Below are positions 35,890 through 43,421 of a stretch of 64,000 nt of DNA, in pieces. The DNA is taken from contig NZ_JAFEMB010000001.1 of assembly GCF_016892705.1 (NCBI RefSeq), positions 1,798,001 to 1,862,000 on the forward strand, written 5' to 3'. Position 1 is the first letter of the stretch. Every line of letters begins with the position of its first letter. The stretch comes from Microvirga pudoricolor. Lineage in GTDB: Bacteria > Pseudomonadota > Alphaproteobacteria > Rhizobiales > Beijerinckiaceae. The notes below the pieces were generated by a model that did no database searches, was not told the DNA's origin, and saw only the letters and a list, made by a program, of their open reading frames with translations. The position numbers and the translations under genes are program-made.

Positions 35890-36837
35890 GTGTTCGGTCC
35901 TCCCCATAAGCGCTCCCGCGGCCTCGGCTCGCGGATCCTCGAGGCCGCGATGGTCGGGCTCGTGCGGGGCGTGTTCGGCTTCGCGCGGTTCATCGGGCCG
36001 GAGCGCTCGGCGAATCTCGGCGCGGCGCTGGCCCGCACGGTCGGGCCATTCCTGCCCGCACACAAGACCGCGCTCAACAACATCCGGGCGGTCTATCCGA
36101 ACAAGCCTGATGCGGAGGTGAAAGCCATCGCGCGGGGCGCCTGGGACAATCTCGGGCGCACGGGCGGCGAGTATCCTCACCTGTCGCGGCTGTTCGACTT
36201 CGACCCGGACAGCCCTGTCCCCGGCCGCACCGAGGTGGACGGGATCGATCACTTCCTGGCGCTTCGTGACGATCACAAGCCCGGCATCATCTTCTCGTCG
36301 CATCTGGCCAATTGGGAGCTTCCCGCCATCTGCGCGGCCCGGTTCGGGCTCGACGCCACGGCGGTGTTCCGCGCCCCCAACGACCCGGCCATCGCCCGCG
36401 TGCTGCACGAGATCCGCAGCGAGACCATGGGCGGGTTGGAAGCCGCGCGCCAGGGCGCGGCCTTCGCCATGCAGGGCGCGCTGGAAAAGGGCGGCCATCT
36501 CGGCATGCTCATCGACCAGCATTTCACCCGCGGCGTGATCGTGGACTTCATGGGCCGCCCCGCCCTGGTGAACCCGATCCTCGGCAAGTTCGCCCGCCGC
36601 TTCGACTGCCCGGTCCACGGCGTGCGGGTCATCCGCCTGCCGGGCCACCGCTTCCGCCTGCAGCTGACGCCGCCCCTCGACCTGCCTCGCGACTCCGACG
36701 GGCAGGTCAACGTGCAGGGCGCCATGCAGGCCATGACGTCGGTGGTGGAATCCTGGGTGCGCGACACCCCCGAGCAATGGCTGTGGATGCATCGCCGCTG
36801 GCGCGTGAAGCCCGCTCCCGCCGCACCCTCAACGTAA
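35890..36837 (+). CDS. Lipid A biosynthesis acyltransferase (LpxL/HtrB family)
   Basis: A 315-residue membrane-associated acyltransferase. The catalytic HX4E-type motif is SSHLANWELPA, and the block GMLIDQHFTRGVIVDFMGRPALVNP with EQWLWMHRRWRVKP at the C-terminus is diagnostic of LpxL/HtrB enzymes. A hydrophobic N-terminal segment (AAMVGLVRGVFGFARFIG) anchors it to the inner membrane. Pairing with the zinc dehydrogenase suggests the LpxXL role of adding the secondary very-long-chain acyl group to lipid A (inference). The GTG start at 35890 follows the upstream stop by 11 bases. Confidence 0.9.
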   Translation: MFGPPHKRSRGLGSRILEAAMVGLVRGVFGFARFIGPERSANLGAALARTVGPFLPAHKTALNNIRAVYPNKPDAEVKAIARGAWDNLGRTGGEYPHLSRLFDFDPDSPVPGRTEVDGIDHFLALRDDHKPGIIFSSHLANWELPAICAARFGLDATAVFRAPNDPAIARVLHEIRSETMGGLEAARQGAAFAMQGALEKGGHLGMLIDQHFTRGVIVDFMGRPALVNPILGKFARRFDCPVHGVRVIRLPGHRFRLQLTPPLDLPRDSDGQVNVQGAMQAMTSVVESWVRDTPEQWLWMHRRWRVKPAPAAPST

Positions 36838-36889
36838 CGTGAGTGCTGGCAGGCTTGATTTCGTGGCCCATGGCGTCAAGGTTTCAAGC

Positions 36890-37630
36890 ATGAAAGTTTG
36901 GCTCGCCCTCGGGGCTGTCCTCCTGGCACAGCCCGCTCTGACTTCGCATGCCTCGGCGGAATCCACCCGCGCGGTGGTCGAGCTTTTCACCTCGCAGGGG
37001 TGCTCGTCCTGCCCGCCCGCGGACGCCGTCCTGGCGGAGCTGTCGCGGCAGCCCGGCATGATTGCCCTGTCGTTCCCGGTGGATTACTGGGATTATCTCG
37101 GCTGGAAGGACACCCTGGCCCAGGGTGCCTTCACGGCGCGCCAGAAAGGGTACGCCAAGGTACGCAGCGACTGGCAGGTCTACACCCCTCAGATGATCGT
37201 GAACGGCAGCCAGTCCTGCGTCGGCTCCGACCGGGCCCGGATCGAGGATTCCATCCGCACCGCCACGGCGGGCCTCGCGGCCCTGCCCGTCAACGTCGCC
37301 GCGACCGAGACGGACGGCACGATCACGGTCAGCGTGAACGAGGCCGCCGAGTCGGTGACGCCTCAGAAGGCCGACGTCTGGGTGCTGCCGGTGCTGCGCT
37401 CCCACATGGTGTCCATCAACCGTGGCGAGAATCGCGGCCGCGCCATCACCTATGTGAACGTGGTGCGGGCCATGAACCGGGTCGGCGAATGGAACGGCGG
37501 CACAGCCCAGTACAAGGTGCCGGTCTCGCTCGCCCGCAAGGATGCGGACAGCTACGTGGTGCTGCTCCAGACCGCCGACGGCACCCGGCCCGGCGCCATC
37601 CTGGGGGCCACCAAGGGGCCGGGGCTCTAG
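36890..37630 (+). CDS. DUF1223 thioredoxin-like exported protein
   Basis: A 246-residue protein with a signal peptide (VWLALGAVLLAQPALTSHASA, cleavage near residue 23). The DUF1223 domain begins AVVELFTSQGCSSCPPADAVL, with a CxxC motif at the thioredoxin active-site position, and continues SFPVDYWDYLGWKDTLA and YTPQMIVNGS. The function of the family is unknown; periplasmic redox activity is plausible. I chose ATG 36890 because the signal peptide starts there. It stands alone, with lower-GC DNA carrying a toxin-antitoxin pair after it. Confidence 0.9.
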   Translation: MKVWLALGAVLLAQPALTSHASAESTRAVVELFTSQGCSSCPPADAVLAELSRQPGMIALSFPVDYWDYLGWKDTLAQGAFTARQKGYAKVRSDWQVYTPQMIVNGSQSCVGSDRARIEDSIRTATAGLAALPVNVAATETDGTITVSVNEAAESVTPQKADVWVLPVLRSHMVSINRGENRGRAITYVNVVRAMNRVGEWNGGTAQYKVPVSLARKDADSYVVLLQTADGTRPGAILGATKGPGL

Positions 37631-37705
37631 GGCGGATCGGTCATCCCTTTGCATGATCCGACATGCGCATATATGATGCGCATCGGTCATCGAGGGCGGA
37701 TGCTC

Positions 37706-37960
37706 ATGCCAAAATCCAAACCGAAAGTCGTGGATAGTCGGATCAGACGTCCCACGAACGTGACTCTTCCGCTTGGCTTAGTCGCGGAGGCCAAGGCGCT
37801 CCAAGTCAACGTGTCCCAAGCCTGTGAGAGCGGCTTGGCCCAATCGGTGGCGGAAGCTCGGCGGGCACGCTGGCTCAACGAGAATAAAGCTGCCATCGAG
37901 GCCTATAACGAGCGTATCGAACGCGATGGGTTGATCCTCGATGCTTATCGTCGCTTTTGA
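37706..37960 (+). CDS. ccdA: CcdA-type antitoxin
   Basis: An 84-residue CcdA antitoxin. The ribbon-helix-helix DNA-binding N-terminus is RRPTNVTLPLGLVAEAKALQ, and the toxin-binding tail has RRARWLNENKAAIEAYNERI, typical of the family. Its stop shares bases with the toxin start (TGATG). The gene is less GC-rich than its neighbours, consistent with transfer. ATG 37706 follows GAGGG at good spacing; ATG 37700 is an alternative. Confidence 0.9.
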   Translation: MPKSKPKVVDSRIRRPTNVTLPLGLVAEAKALQVNVSQACESGLAQSVAEARRARWLNENKAAIEAYNERIERDGLILDAYRRF

Positions 37961-38259
37961 TGGCTCAGTTCGATCTCTACACGGGTGTCGGCCGGTCGGG
38001 TGGGGCGGTCGTCGATCTGCAGGCCGGTCTTCTCGACCGACTTGCGACACGGATCGTAGCACCTTTGATCCCGAGAGCGGACATGGAAGCGATCACAGGC
38101 CTGACGCCAGCCGTGACGGTCAACGGCAATGAATTCATCGTTGTTCTCCCCGAGATGGCTGCTGTCCCGTCGCGGGAATTGCATCAGCGGATCGGATCGC
38201 TTGCGGACGACCAGGACAGGATCAAGCGAGCGCTCGACATCCTGTTCTTCGGAATCTGA
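37960..38259 (+). CDS. ccdB: CcdB-type toxin (gyrase poison family)
   Basis: A 99-residue CcdB. The family features are MAQFDLYTGVGRSGGAVVDLQ, the central LATRIVAPLIPRADM and the C-terminal helix DDQDRIKRALDILFFGI, whose last Trp-Gly-Ile in plasmid CcdB is Phe-Gly-Ile here. That C-terminus contacts gyrase GyrA in the studied homologue. It is coupled to ccdA by the TGATG overlap. A chromosomal copy may be an orphan stabiliser or have decayed toxicity, which cannot be judged from sequence. Confidence 0.88.
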   Translation: MAQFDLYTGVGRSGGAVVDLQAGLLDRLATRIVAPLIPRADMEAITGLTPAVTVNGNEFIVVLPEMAAVPSRELHQRIGSLADDQDRIKRALDILFFGI

Positions 38260-38268
38260 TCCTTCACC

Positions 38269-38883
38269 TCACGCCTCGATCACGATCACCTTGTTGGGCA
38301 GCTCGTCCTCGTCGTCGAAGCCCGGCGGCGCGTGTTCGGCCAGGATCGCGCCCGCCCTGTGCACGGCCCGGATCAGGCCGTCGGCCGCGCGCCCCTCGCG
38401 CAGGGCGGCGGTCAGGTCCGCGATGATCTCGGTCCAGACCGCCTGGCCGGCCCGGTCCGCGACGCCGATATCGGCCAGGATCTCGGCGTGGTGCTCGAGC
38501 GCCGCCACGTAGATCAGCACCCCGGTTCGGCCCCGGGTGCGGGTCAGGCCGCGTCCGTTGAACTCGCGAAGCGCCGCCTCGTGCGCCCGGGCCCGCATGA
38601 CGAAGCCTGGAACCAGGGCGGCGTGGAGGCGGGGCCAGGTCGTCGCCAGGCTGGCCGCCAGGGCGACCGCGAGCTGGGCCAGGAAGATCCGGGTCGGCCC
38701 CAGCTCCGTGAAGGCGATGAGCGGCCAGGGGGTCAGGAGGGCCAGGACCAGCGCCCACAGGGCCGGGATCGAGCGGTAGCGGCTCGCGGCCTCGGCCACC
38801 ACCACGACGATCTCGCCCGCCGTCGTGGCTTCCGCGTCGCGGATCGCGTGGGCGAGGCGGTGCCTGTCCTCGGGTGAAATCAT
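38269..38883 (-). CDS. TPM-domain membrane protein, shorter paralogue
   Basis: A 204-residue protein with an N-terminal TPM-type start (HRLAHAIRDAEATTAGEIVVVVAEAAS). Two close membrane segments follow at about residues 40-82 (ALWALVLALLTPWPLIAF; FLAQLAVALAASLATTW), then a soluble C-terminal part with TRGRTGVLIYVAALEHHAEIL and ADGLIRAVHRAGAILAEHAP. Its ATG immediately follows the stop of the longer TPM gene (no spacer), so the two are cotranslated. The function of the family is not settled; members pair with LemA. Confidence 0.85.
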   Translation of the reverse strand: MISPEDRHRLAHAIRDAEATTAGEIVVVVAEAASRYRSIPALWALVLALLTPWPLIAFTELGPTRIFLAQLAVALAASLATTWPRLHAALVPGFVMRARAHEAALREFNGRGLTRTRGRTGVLIYVAALEHHAEILADIGVADRAGQAVWTEIIADLTAALREGRAADGLIRAVHRAGAILAEHAPPGFDDEDELPNKVIVIEA

Positions 38884-39687
38884 CTACCAGCTCCCCGAGG
38901 CGCCGCCGCCGCCGGACGAGCCGCCCCCGCCCGAGAAGCCGCCGGAGCGCCCGCCCGACCCGCCGAAGCCGCCGCCCCGGGGGAATCCCCCCGGGAATCC
39001 GCCTCCCATGGGTCCGATCCAGGGCCCGCCGGAGCGTCCCGGCACCGGCGCGAGCCCTCTGTTGCCGAGAGCGGACCGGAACATGATGAACACGATGATG
39101 GCGATGAACAGGAAGGCGAAGACCATCTCGGCCGGATCGCCCGTATCCTCCCGCACCTGCGCCCGGCGCTGCCACTGCTCCGCGTCGCCCGTGAGGATCG
39201 ACAGGATGGCGTCCACGCCCGCATCGATGCCCCCGAAGAAGTTGCCCTTCTGGAACTGCGGCGCGATCGCCGTGGTGATGATCACCTTGGAGAGAGCGTC
39301 GGTCAGGGCGCCCTCGAGGCCGTAGCCGACCTCGATGCGCACCTTCCGGTCGGTGGGAGCCACCAGCAGCAGCACACCGTTGTCGGTTTTAGCCTGTCCG
39401 AGCTTCCAGGCCCGGAAGAGCCGGTTGGCATAATCCTCGACCGACGTGCCGCCGAGGGACGGGACCGTGGCGACCACCACCTGGTCCGACGTCTTGTCCT
39501 CGTAGGCCATGAGCTTCGCCTCGAGGCTCTGGCGCTGGCCGGGTTGGAGCAGGTTGGCGGCGTCCACCACGCGGCCCGTGAGGGGCGGGAAGGATTGGGC
39601 GAAGGCCGCGACGGGAAGGAGGAGGAATAGGCAGGCGACGATCAGTCCCGCGAGGGCGCGAGCCGCTTCATATCCCCCAGCCGTCAT
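38884..39687 (-). CDS. TPM-domain protein with Gly-rich C-terminus
   Basis: A 267-residue protein. A signal peptide or N-anchor (LAGLIVACLFLLLPVAAFA-Q) is followed by the TPM domain (FPPLTGRVVDAANLLQPGQR; DNGVLLLVAPTDRKVRIEVGYGLEGALTD). One membrane segment (MVFAFLFIAIIVFIMF) and a Gly/Ser-rich tail follow; the last 60 residues are about half Gly. This is the usual YgcG/TPM layout. The start at 39687 lies within a palindromic repeat arm, so a start slightly downstream is possible. It forms an operon with lemA upstream. Confidence 0.87.
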   Translation of the reverse strand: MTAGGYEAARALAGLIVACLFLLLPVAAFAQSFPPLTGRVVDAANLLQPGQRQSLEAKLMAYEDKTSDQVVVATVPSLGGTSVEDYANRLFRAWKLGQAKTDNGVLLLVAPTDRKVRIEVGYGLEGALTDALSKVIITTAIAPQFQKGNFFGGIDAGVDAILSILTGDAEQWQRRAQVREDTGDPAEMVFAFLFIAIIVFIMFRSALGNRGLAPVPGRSGGPWIGPMGGGFPGGFPRGGGFGGSGGRSGGFSGGGGSSGGGGASGSW

Positions 39688-39795
39688 CCCCGGACTTGAT
39701 CCGGAGGCCGACGGGTCCACGTCGCGAGACGTCCGATTTGAGTACGCGGGTGGCCGGGTTGATCCCCGGATCAAGTCCGGGGACGGCCATGACGG
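39682..39795. repeat. Inverted repeat element in the lemA-TPM gap
   Basis: The arm CCCCGGACTTGATCCGG (39688-39704) is repeated in inverse as CCGGATCAAGTCCGGGG (39766-39782). The symmetry extends outward to CGTCAT and ATGACG, with a 6-base insertion in the right arm. About 60 bases separate the arms. This is a REP-like intergenic palindrome; the same core motif is common in alphaproteobacterial genomes. It lies inside an apparent operon and touches the start region of the TPM gene. Confidence 0.85.
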
Positions 39796-39837
39796 CCGTG
39801 AGTATGGCCGCTCCGTCTCATCCGATCGCTTCACGCC

Positions 39838-40443
39838 TTAAAACTTCACTTCCGGGGGGCGATCGGAGCCGGCGGTGGCCGAGAAGGTCTCCATGGGCTT
39901 GGCGTCCGGGTACATGAAGGCCGCGATCCAGCGGCCCGGAATGGTGCGGATCTCGGTGTTGTAGGCCCGCACGGTCTCGATGTAGTCGCGCCGGGCCACC
40001 GCGATGCGGTTCTCGGTGCCCTCGAGCTGCGATTGCAGGGCCAGGAAGTTGGAATTCGACTTCAGGTCCGGGTATCGCTCGACCGTGGCGAGCAGGCGCC
40101 CGAGCGCTCCCGAGAGCTGCCCTTGCGCCTCCTGGAACTGGCGGAACTTCTCCGGGTCCGTCACCGTCGAGGCATCGACCTTGATCTGGGAGGCCTTGGC
40201 GCGGGCCTCGGTCACCTGGGTGAGCACCTCGCGCTCCTGCTGGGCGTAGCCCTTCACGGTCTCGACGAGGTTGGGGATGAGGTCGGCCCGGCGCTGGTAC
40301 TGGTTCTGCACCTCGCTCCAGGCGGATTTAGCCTGCTCCTGGAGGGTGGGGACATTGTTGATGCCGCAGGCCGAGAGACCGAAAGCGAGCGCCATTCCGA
40401 GGAGGGCGGCGCGGATTCGTGCCGGCACGATCTGAGGCATCAT
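39838..40443 (-). CDS. LemA-family lipoprotein
   Basis: A 201-residue LemA protein. A lipobox is visible (AFGLSACGIN, Cys about residue 24). The mature coiled-coil domain begins LQEQAKSAWSEVQNQYQRRADLIPNLVETVKG, the LemA signature, and ends IPGRWIAAFMYPDAKP. I chose ATG 40443 because the signal sequence begins there. LemA proteins are envelope helical-bundle proteins of uncertain function, typically encoded with TPM-domain proteins as here. Confidence 0.92.
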   Translation of the reverse strand: MMPQIVPARIRAALLGMALAFGLSACGINNVPTLQEQAKSAWSEVQNQYQRRADLIPNLVETVKGYAQQEREVLTQVTEARAKASQIKVDASTVTDPEKFRQFQEAQGQLSGALGRLLATVERYPDLKSNSNFLALQSQLEGTENRIAVARRDYIETVRAYNTEIRTIPGRWIAAFMYPDAKPMETFSATAGSDRPPEVKF

Positions 40444-40649
40444 TGGTGTCTGTCCCTTTAAGTCGAAATCGCCGTGGCCCGCCTTCGGGGCGCGACGCAG
40501 GCGGCACCATAGCATGGTGTTTCTCCCGCACCACATGGAGCAGGACCGGCATTCAACAAGTTGGTCTGGCCTCGCGGCCGCGTTTGAGGCATGGTCCGCC
40601 TCGCGCGGGACTGAGGAATCGCCCGCCGACACCGCGCCGGAGACGCGCC

Positions 40650-41291
40650 ATGAACTTCCTGCCCGACACGGCCACCTTCCTGACCTACTCGCTCGCCTGC
40701 GTGGTTTTGTTCATCACGCCCGGTCCGGACATGAGCCTGTTCCTGGCCAAGACCATGTCGGGCGGCCGCAAGGCCGGCATCGCCGCCATGCTGGGCGCCA
40801 TGGCGGGCTGCTGCGTTCACACCCTGCTGGCCGCCCTCGGCCTCTCGGCCCTGCTCGCTGCCTCGGCGACGGCCTTCACGGTGCTCAAGGTGGTGGGCGC
40901 CCTCTACCTGCTCTGGCTCGCCTTCGACGCGGTGCGCAACGGCTCGGCCCTCAACCTGAAGGACCAGGCCAGAACCGAGGTCTCGTTCTGGAAGACGTTC
41001 ATGCTGGGCGTCGGCATCAATCTCACGAACCCCAAGATCGTCCTGTTCTTCGTGACCTTCCTGCCGCAATTCGTGCAGGCCGGAGACCCGTACGCGCCCG
41101 AGAAGCTGGTCTTCCTCGGCCTTTATTTCGTGGCGCTCAGCATCCCGCTCGCCACCCTGATGATCATGGGCGCCGACCGGGTCATCGCGGCCCTGCGCCA
41201 CCGTCCCAGGATCATGCGCGGCATCGACTTCACCTTCGCGGGCCTGTTCTCGGCCTTCGCGGTCAAGATCCTGGCGACCTCGGCCCGATAG
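40650..41291 (+). CDS. LysE/RhtB-family amino-acid exporter
   Basis: A 213-residue inner-membrane protein with six hydrophobic segments. It has the family starting pattern FLTYSLACVVLFITPGPDM and the central NLTNPKIVLFFVTFLPQFV, which is diagnostic of the LysE/RhtB superfamily. It probably exports an amino acid or homoserine lactone; the substrate cannot be read from the sequence. It is divergent from lemA with a 206-base gap that holds no other gene. Confidence 0.92.
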   Translation: MNFLPDTATFLTYSLACVVLFITPGPDMSLFLAKTMSGGRKAGIAAMLGAMAGCCVHTLLAALGLSALLAASATAFTVLKVVGALYLLWLAFDAVRNGSALNLKDQARTEVSFWKTFMLGVGINLTNPKIVLFFVTFLPQFVQAGDPYAPEKLVFLGLYFVALSIPLATLMIMGADRVIAALRHRPRIMRGIDFTFAGLFSAFAVKILATSAR

Positions 41292-41415
41292 ACGCCCCGC
41301 GCCCATCGCACAGCCGGTGCATATCTGCCCCGCAGGCGGGATCCGAGACAAAGGCCGGAACCTGACCTAAATGGGTCTCGATCCGGCCGATGACCGTGCC
41401 CGGTGAAAGACCGCG

Positions 41416-42906
41416 ATGGATCAGCCCCACCCCCACGACCTGCGCCCCGTGATGAGCCACGCGGAAATCCGCACCATCATCCTGGGCCTCATGCTGTCCA
41501 TGTTCCTGGCGGCCCTCGACCAGACCATCATCGCCACGGCCCTGCCCACCATCGGCAAGGAGCTGGGCGACCTGGAGCATCTGCCCTGGGTGGTGACGTC
41601 GTACCTGCTCACCGCCACGGCGGTGACGCCTCTCTACGGCAAGTTCAGCGACACCCACGGCCGCCGCGTCACCATGCTGATCGGGATCGCGATCTTCATC
41701 CTGGGCTCCGTGGCCTGCGCGCTGGCGCCGAGCATGCTGGTGCTCGTCCTGGCCAGGGGGCTCCAGGGCCTCGGCGGCGGCGGGCTCATCGCGCTCGCCC
41801 AGACCATCGTGGCCGATATCGTGGCCCCCCGGGAGCGGGGCCGGTACCAGGTCTATTTCGCCAGCGTGTTCATGACCTCGAGCCTCGCCGGTCCCGTCCT
41901 GGGCGGGTTCTTCGCGGAGCATTTCCACTGGTCCATGATCTTCTGGATCAACCTGCCGCTGGGCCTCGTCGCCTTCGCGATCGCCTGGCAGGGCCTCAAG
42001 CGCCTGCCCCGCCACGACCGTCCGCACCGCCTCGACCTCCTGGGCGCGGTGCTGCTGGTGGCCGCCACGGTGTCGATCATGCTGGCCCTGAGCTGGGGCG
42101 GCCTGCGCTATCCGTGGGGATCAGCCCCGATTCTCGGGCTCGTGGGCCTGTCGGCGGTCCTGTGGGCGGTCTTTGCGGCCCGCATGAGCCTGGCGTCCGA
42201 GCCGCTGATCCCGCCCGGCGTGCTGCGCAACCCGGTGGTGCGCATGGGCACCCTGTCGGCCTGCTTCGGCATGGGCACCTATATCGGCCTGACGATCTAC
42301 CTTCCGGTCTATTTCGAGGCCGTGCGGGGGCTGACGGCGAGCGAATCGGGCCTGGCGCTCATCCCCCTCGGGGCCGGCACGGTCACGGGCGCAACCCTGT
42401 CCGGGCGCGCCATGGCGCGGGTCGCTCACTACAAGCGCATCCCGATGGGGGGGCTCGTCGTGGCGGTCGCCACCACGGCCCTTCTGGCGGCCTTCGCCAA
42501 CGGCCTGCCTCTCGCGGCGGTCGAAGTGATGCTGTTCGTCCTCAGCGTCGGACTCGGCACCCTCCTGCCGGTCACCACGGTGGCGATCCAGAACGCGGTG
42601 TCGCTCCATGAACTCGGCACCGCAACGGGCACGGCGAACTTCTTCCGCTCCCTGGGGGGCGCCATCATCGTGGCCTTGTTCGGATCCATCGTGATCGGCC
42701 TGACGGGCGCCACCGGAGCCGCGAGCTTCGAGGCCCTCGGCGCCTCCGCGGCCCGGAGCGGCGTCGATCTCGGGGACGTGTTCCGCTTCGTGTTCGCGGC
42801 GGGGGCCTGCGGCTTCCTCCTGGCCTTCCTGTTCCTGGCGGCCATGAAGGAACTCCCCCTGAAGGGCAGCGCCCGCAAGGCCGCCGAGGCCGCCATCGCG
42901 GACTAG
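41416..42906 (+). CDS. MFS multidrug exporter, DHA2 (EmrB/QacA) family
   Basis: A 496-residue 14-helix drug:H+ antiporter. Motif D1 (FLAALDQTIIATALPTIGKEL), motif A (YGKFSDTHGRRVTML) and motif C (FMTSSLAGPVLGGFFAEHF) are present and typical of DHA2. No periplasmic adaptor gene stands beside it, so it may act alone in the inner membrane. It lies 124 bases after the LysE gene. Confidence 0.93.
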   Translation: MDQPHPHDLRPVMSHAEIRTIILGLMLSMFLAALDQTIIATALPTIGKELGDLEHLPWVVTSYLLTATAVTPLYGKFSDTHGRRVTMLIGIAIFILGSVACALAPSMLVLVLARGLQGLGGGGLIALAQTIVADIVAPRERGRYQVYFASVFMTSSLAGPVLGGFFAEHFHWSMIFWINLPLGLVAFAIAWQGLKRLPRHDRPHRLDLLGAVLLVAATVSIMLALSWGGLRYPWGSAPILGLVGLSAVLWAVFAARMSLASEPLIPPGVLRNPVVRMGTLSACFGMGTYIGLTIYLPVYFEAVRGLTASESGLALIPLGAGTVTGATLSGRAMARVAHYKRIPMGGLVVAVATTALLAAFANGLPLAAVEVMLFVLSVGLGTLLPVTTVAIQNAVSLHELGTATGTANFFRSLGGAIIVALFGSIVIGLTGATGAASFEALGASAARSGVDLGDVFRFVFAAGACGFLLAFLFLAAMKELPLKGSARKAAEAAIAD

Positions 42907-42936
42907 CGCCGGGACGCTTCTCCCCGGTGAATGCTC

Positions 42937-43227
42937 CTATTTGGAGCGCTGCGTTTTACGGATCAGCAGCGCGACCGCGAACAGGACGATCAGGATCGAG
43001 ACCGCCATGCCGAAATAGCCGAACGCGCCCGCCGCGTGGTCGGCTCCGGGCGCGGGTGGGCGGGTCTCGGACCCCGCGTCCCCCGCCGGCACGCCCGGAT
43101 TGCCCTGAACCTGGACCGGATGGACCAGCCCGTCGAACCGGACCGGGGCGGCGGGAGACGGGAGGACGGTCATCGGCGGGCTCACCTCGATCGCGGGACG
43201 CGGGGGGTTAATGTTCCGGGCGGCCAT
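42937..43227 (-). CDS. Small protein with C-terminal membrane anchor
   Basis: A 96-residue protein of no recognised family. Residues 1-65 are polar and Pro/Ala-rich (RPAIEVSPPMTVLPSPAAP), followed by one membrane segment near the end (YFGMAVSILIVLFAVALLI) and a basic tail RKTQRSK. The layout suggests a tail-anchored inner-membrane protein. It converges with the MFS gene. Support is only the hydrophobic segment, an intact frame and the room available between the neighbouring genes, so it could be spurious. Confidence 0.5.
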   Translation of the reverse strand: MAARNINPPRPAIEVSPPMTVLPSPAAPVRFDGLVHPVQVQGNPGVPAGDAGSETRPPAPGADHAAGAFGYFGMAVSILIVLFAVALLIRKTQRSK

Positions 43228-43421
43228 CGGTTTCCGGCCGGCAGCGGGTTCGGGGCCTCGGGACGGCCGGCGGGGGACGCGGGCCCTGCGGCTTCTTGCC
43301 TGGGGACCGAGGGTGCGGTTTTCCGGCCGAAAGCCTGTGGAGCACCGGGCCGCCCCTGGCACTTTCCGGGGACCTGTGCTGTTAGAGCTGGGCAGGCAGC
43401 GAGGGAGCGCGCGGGGAGCGG

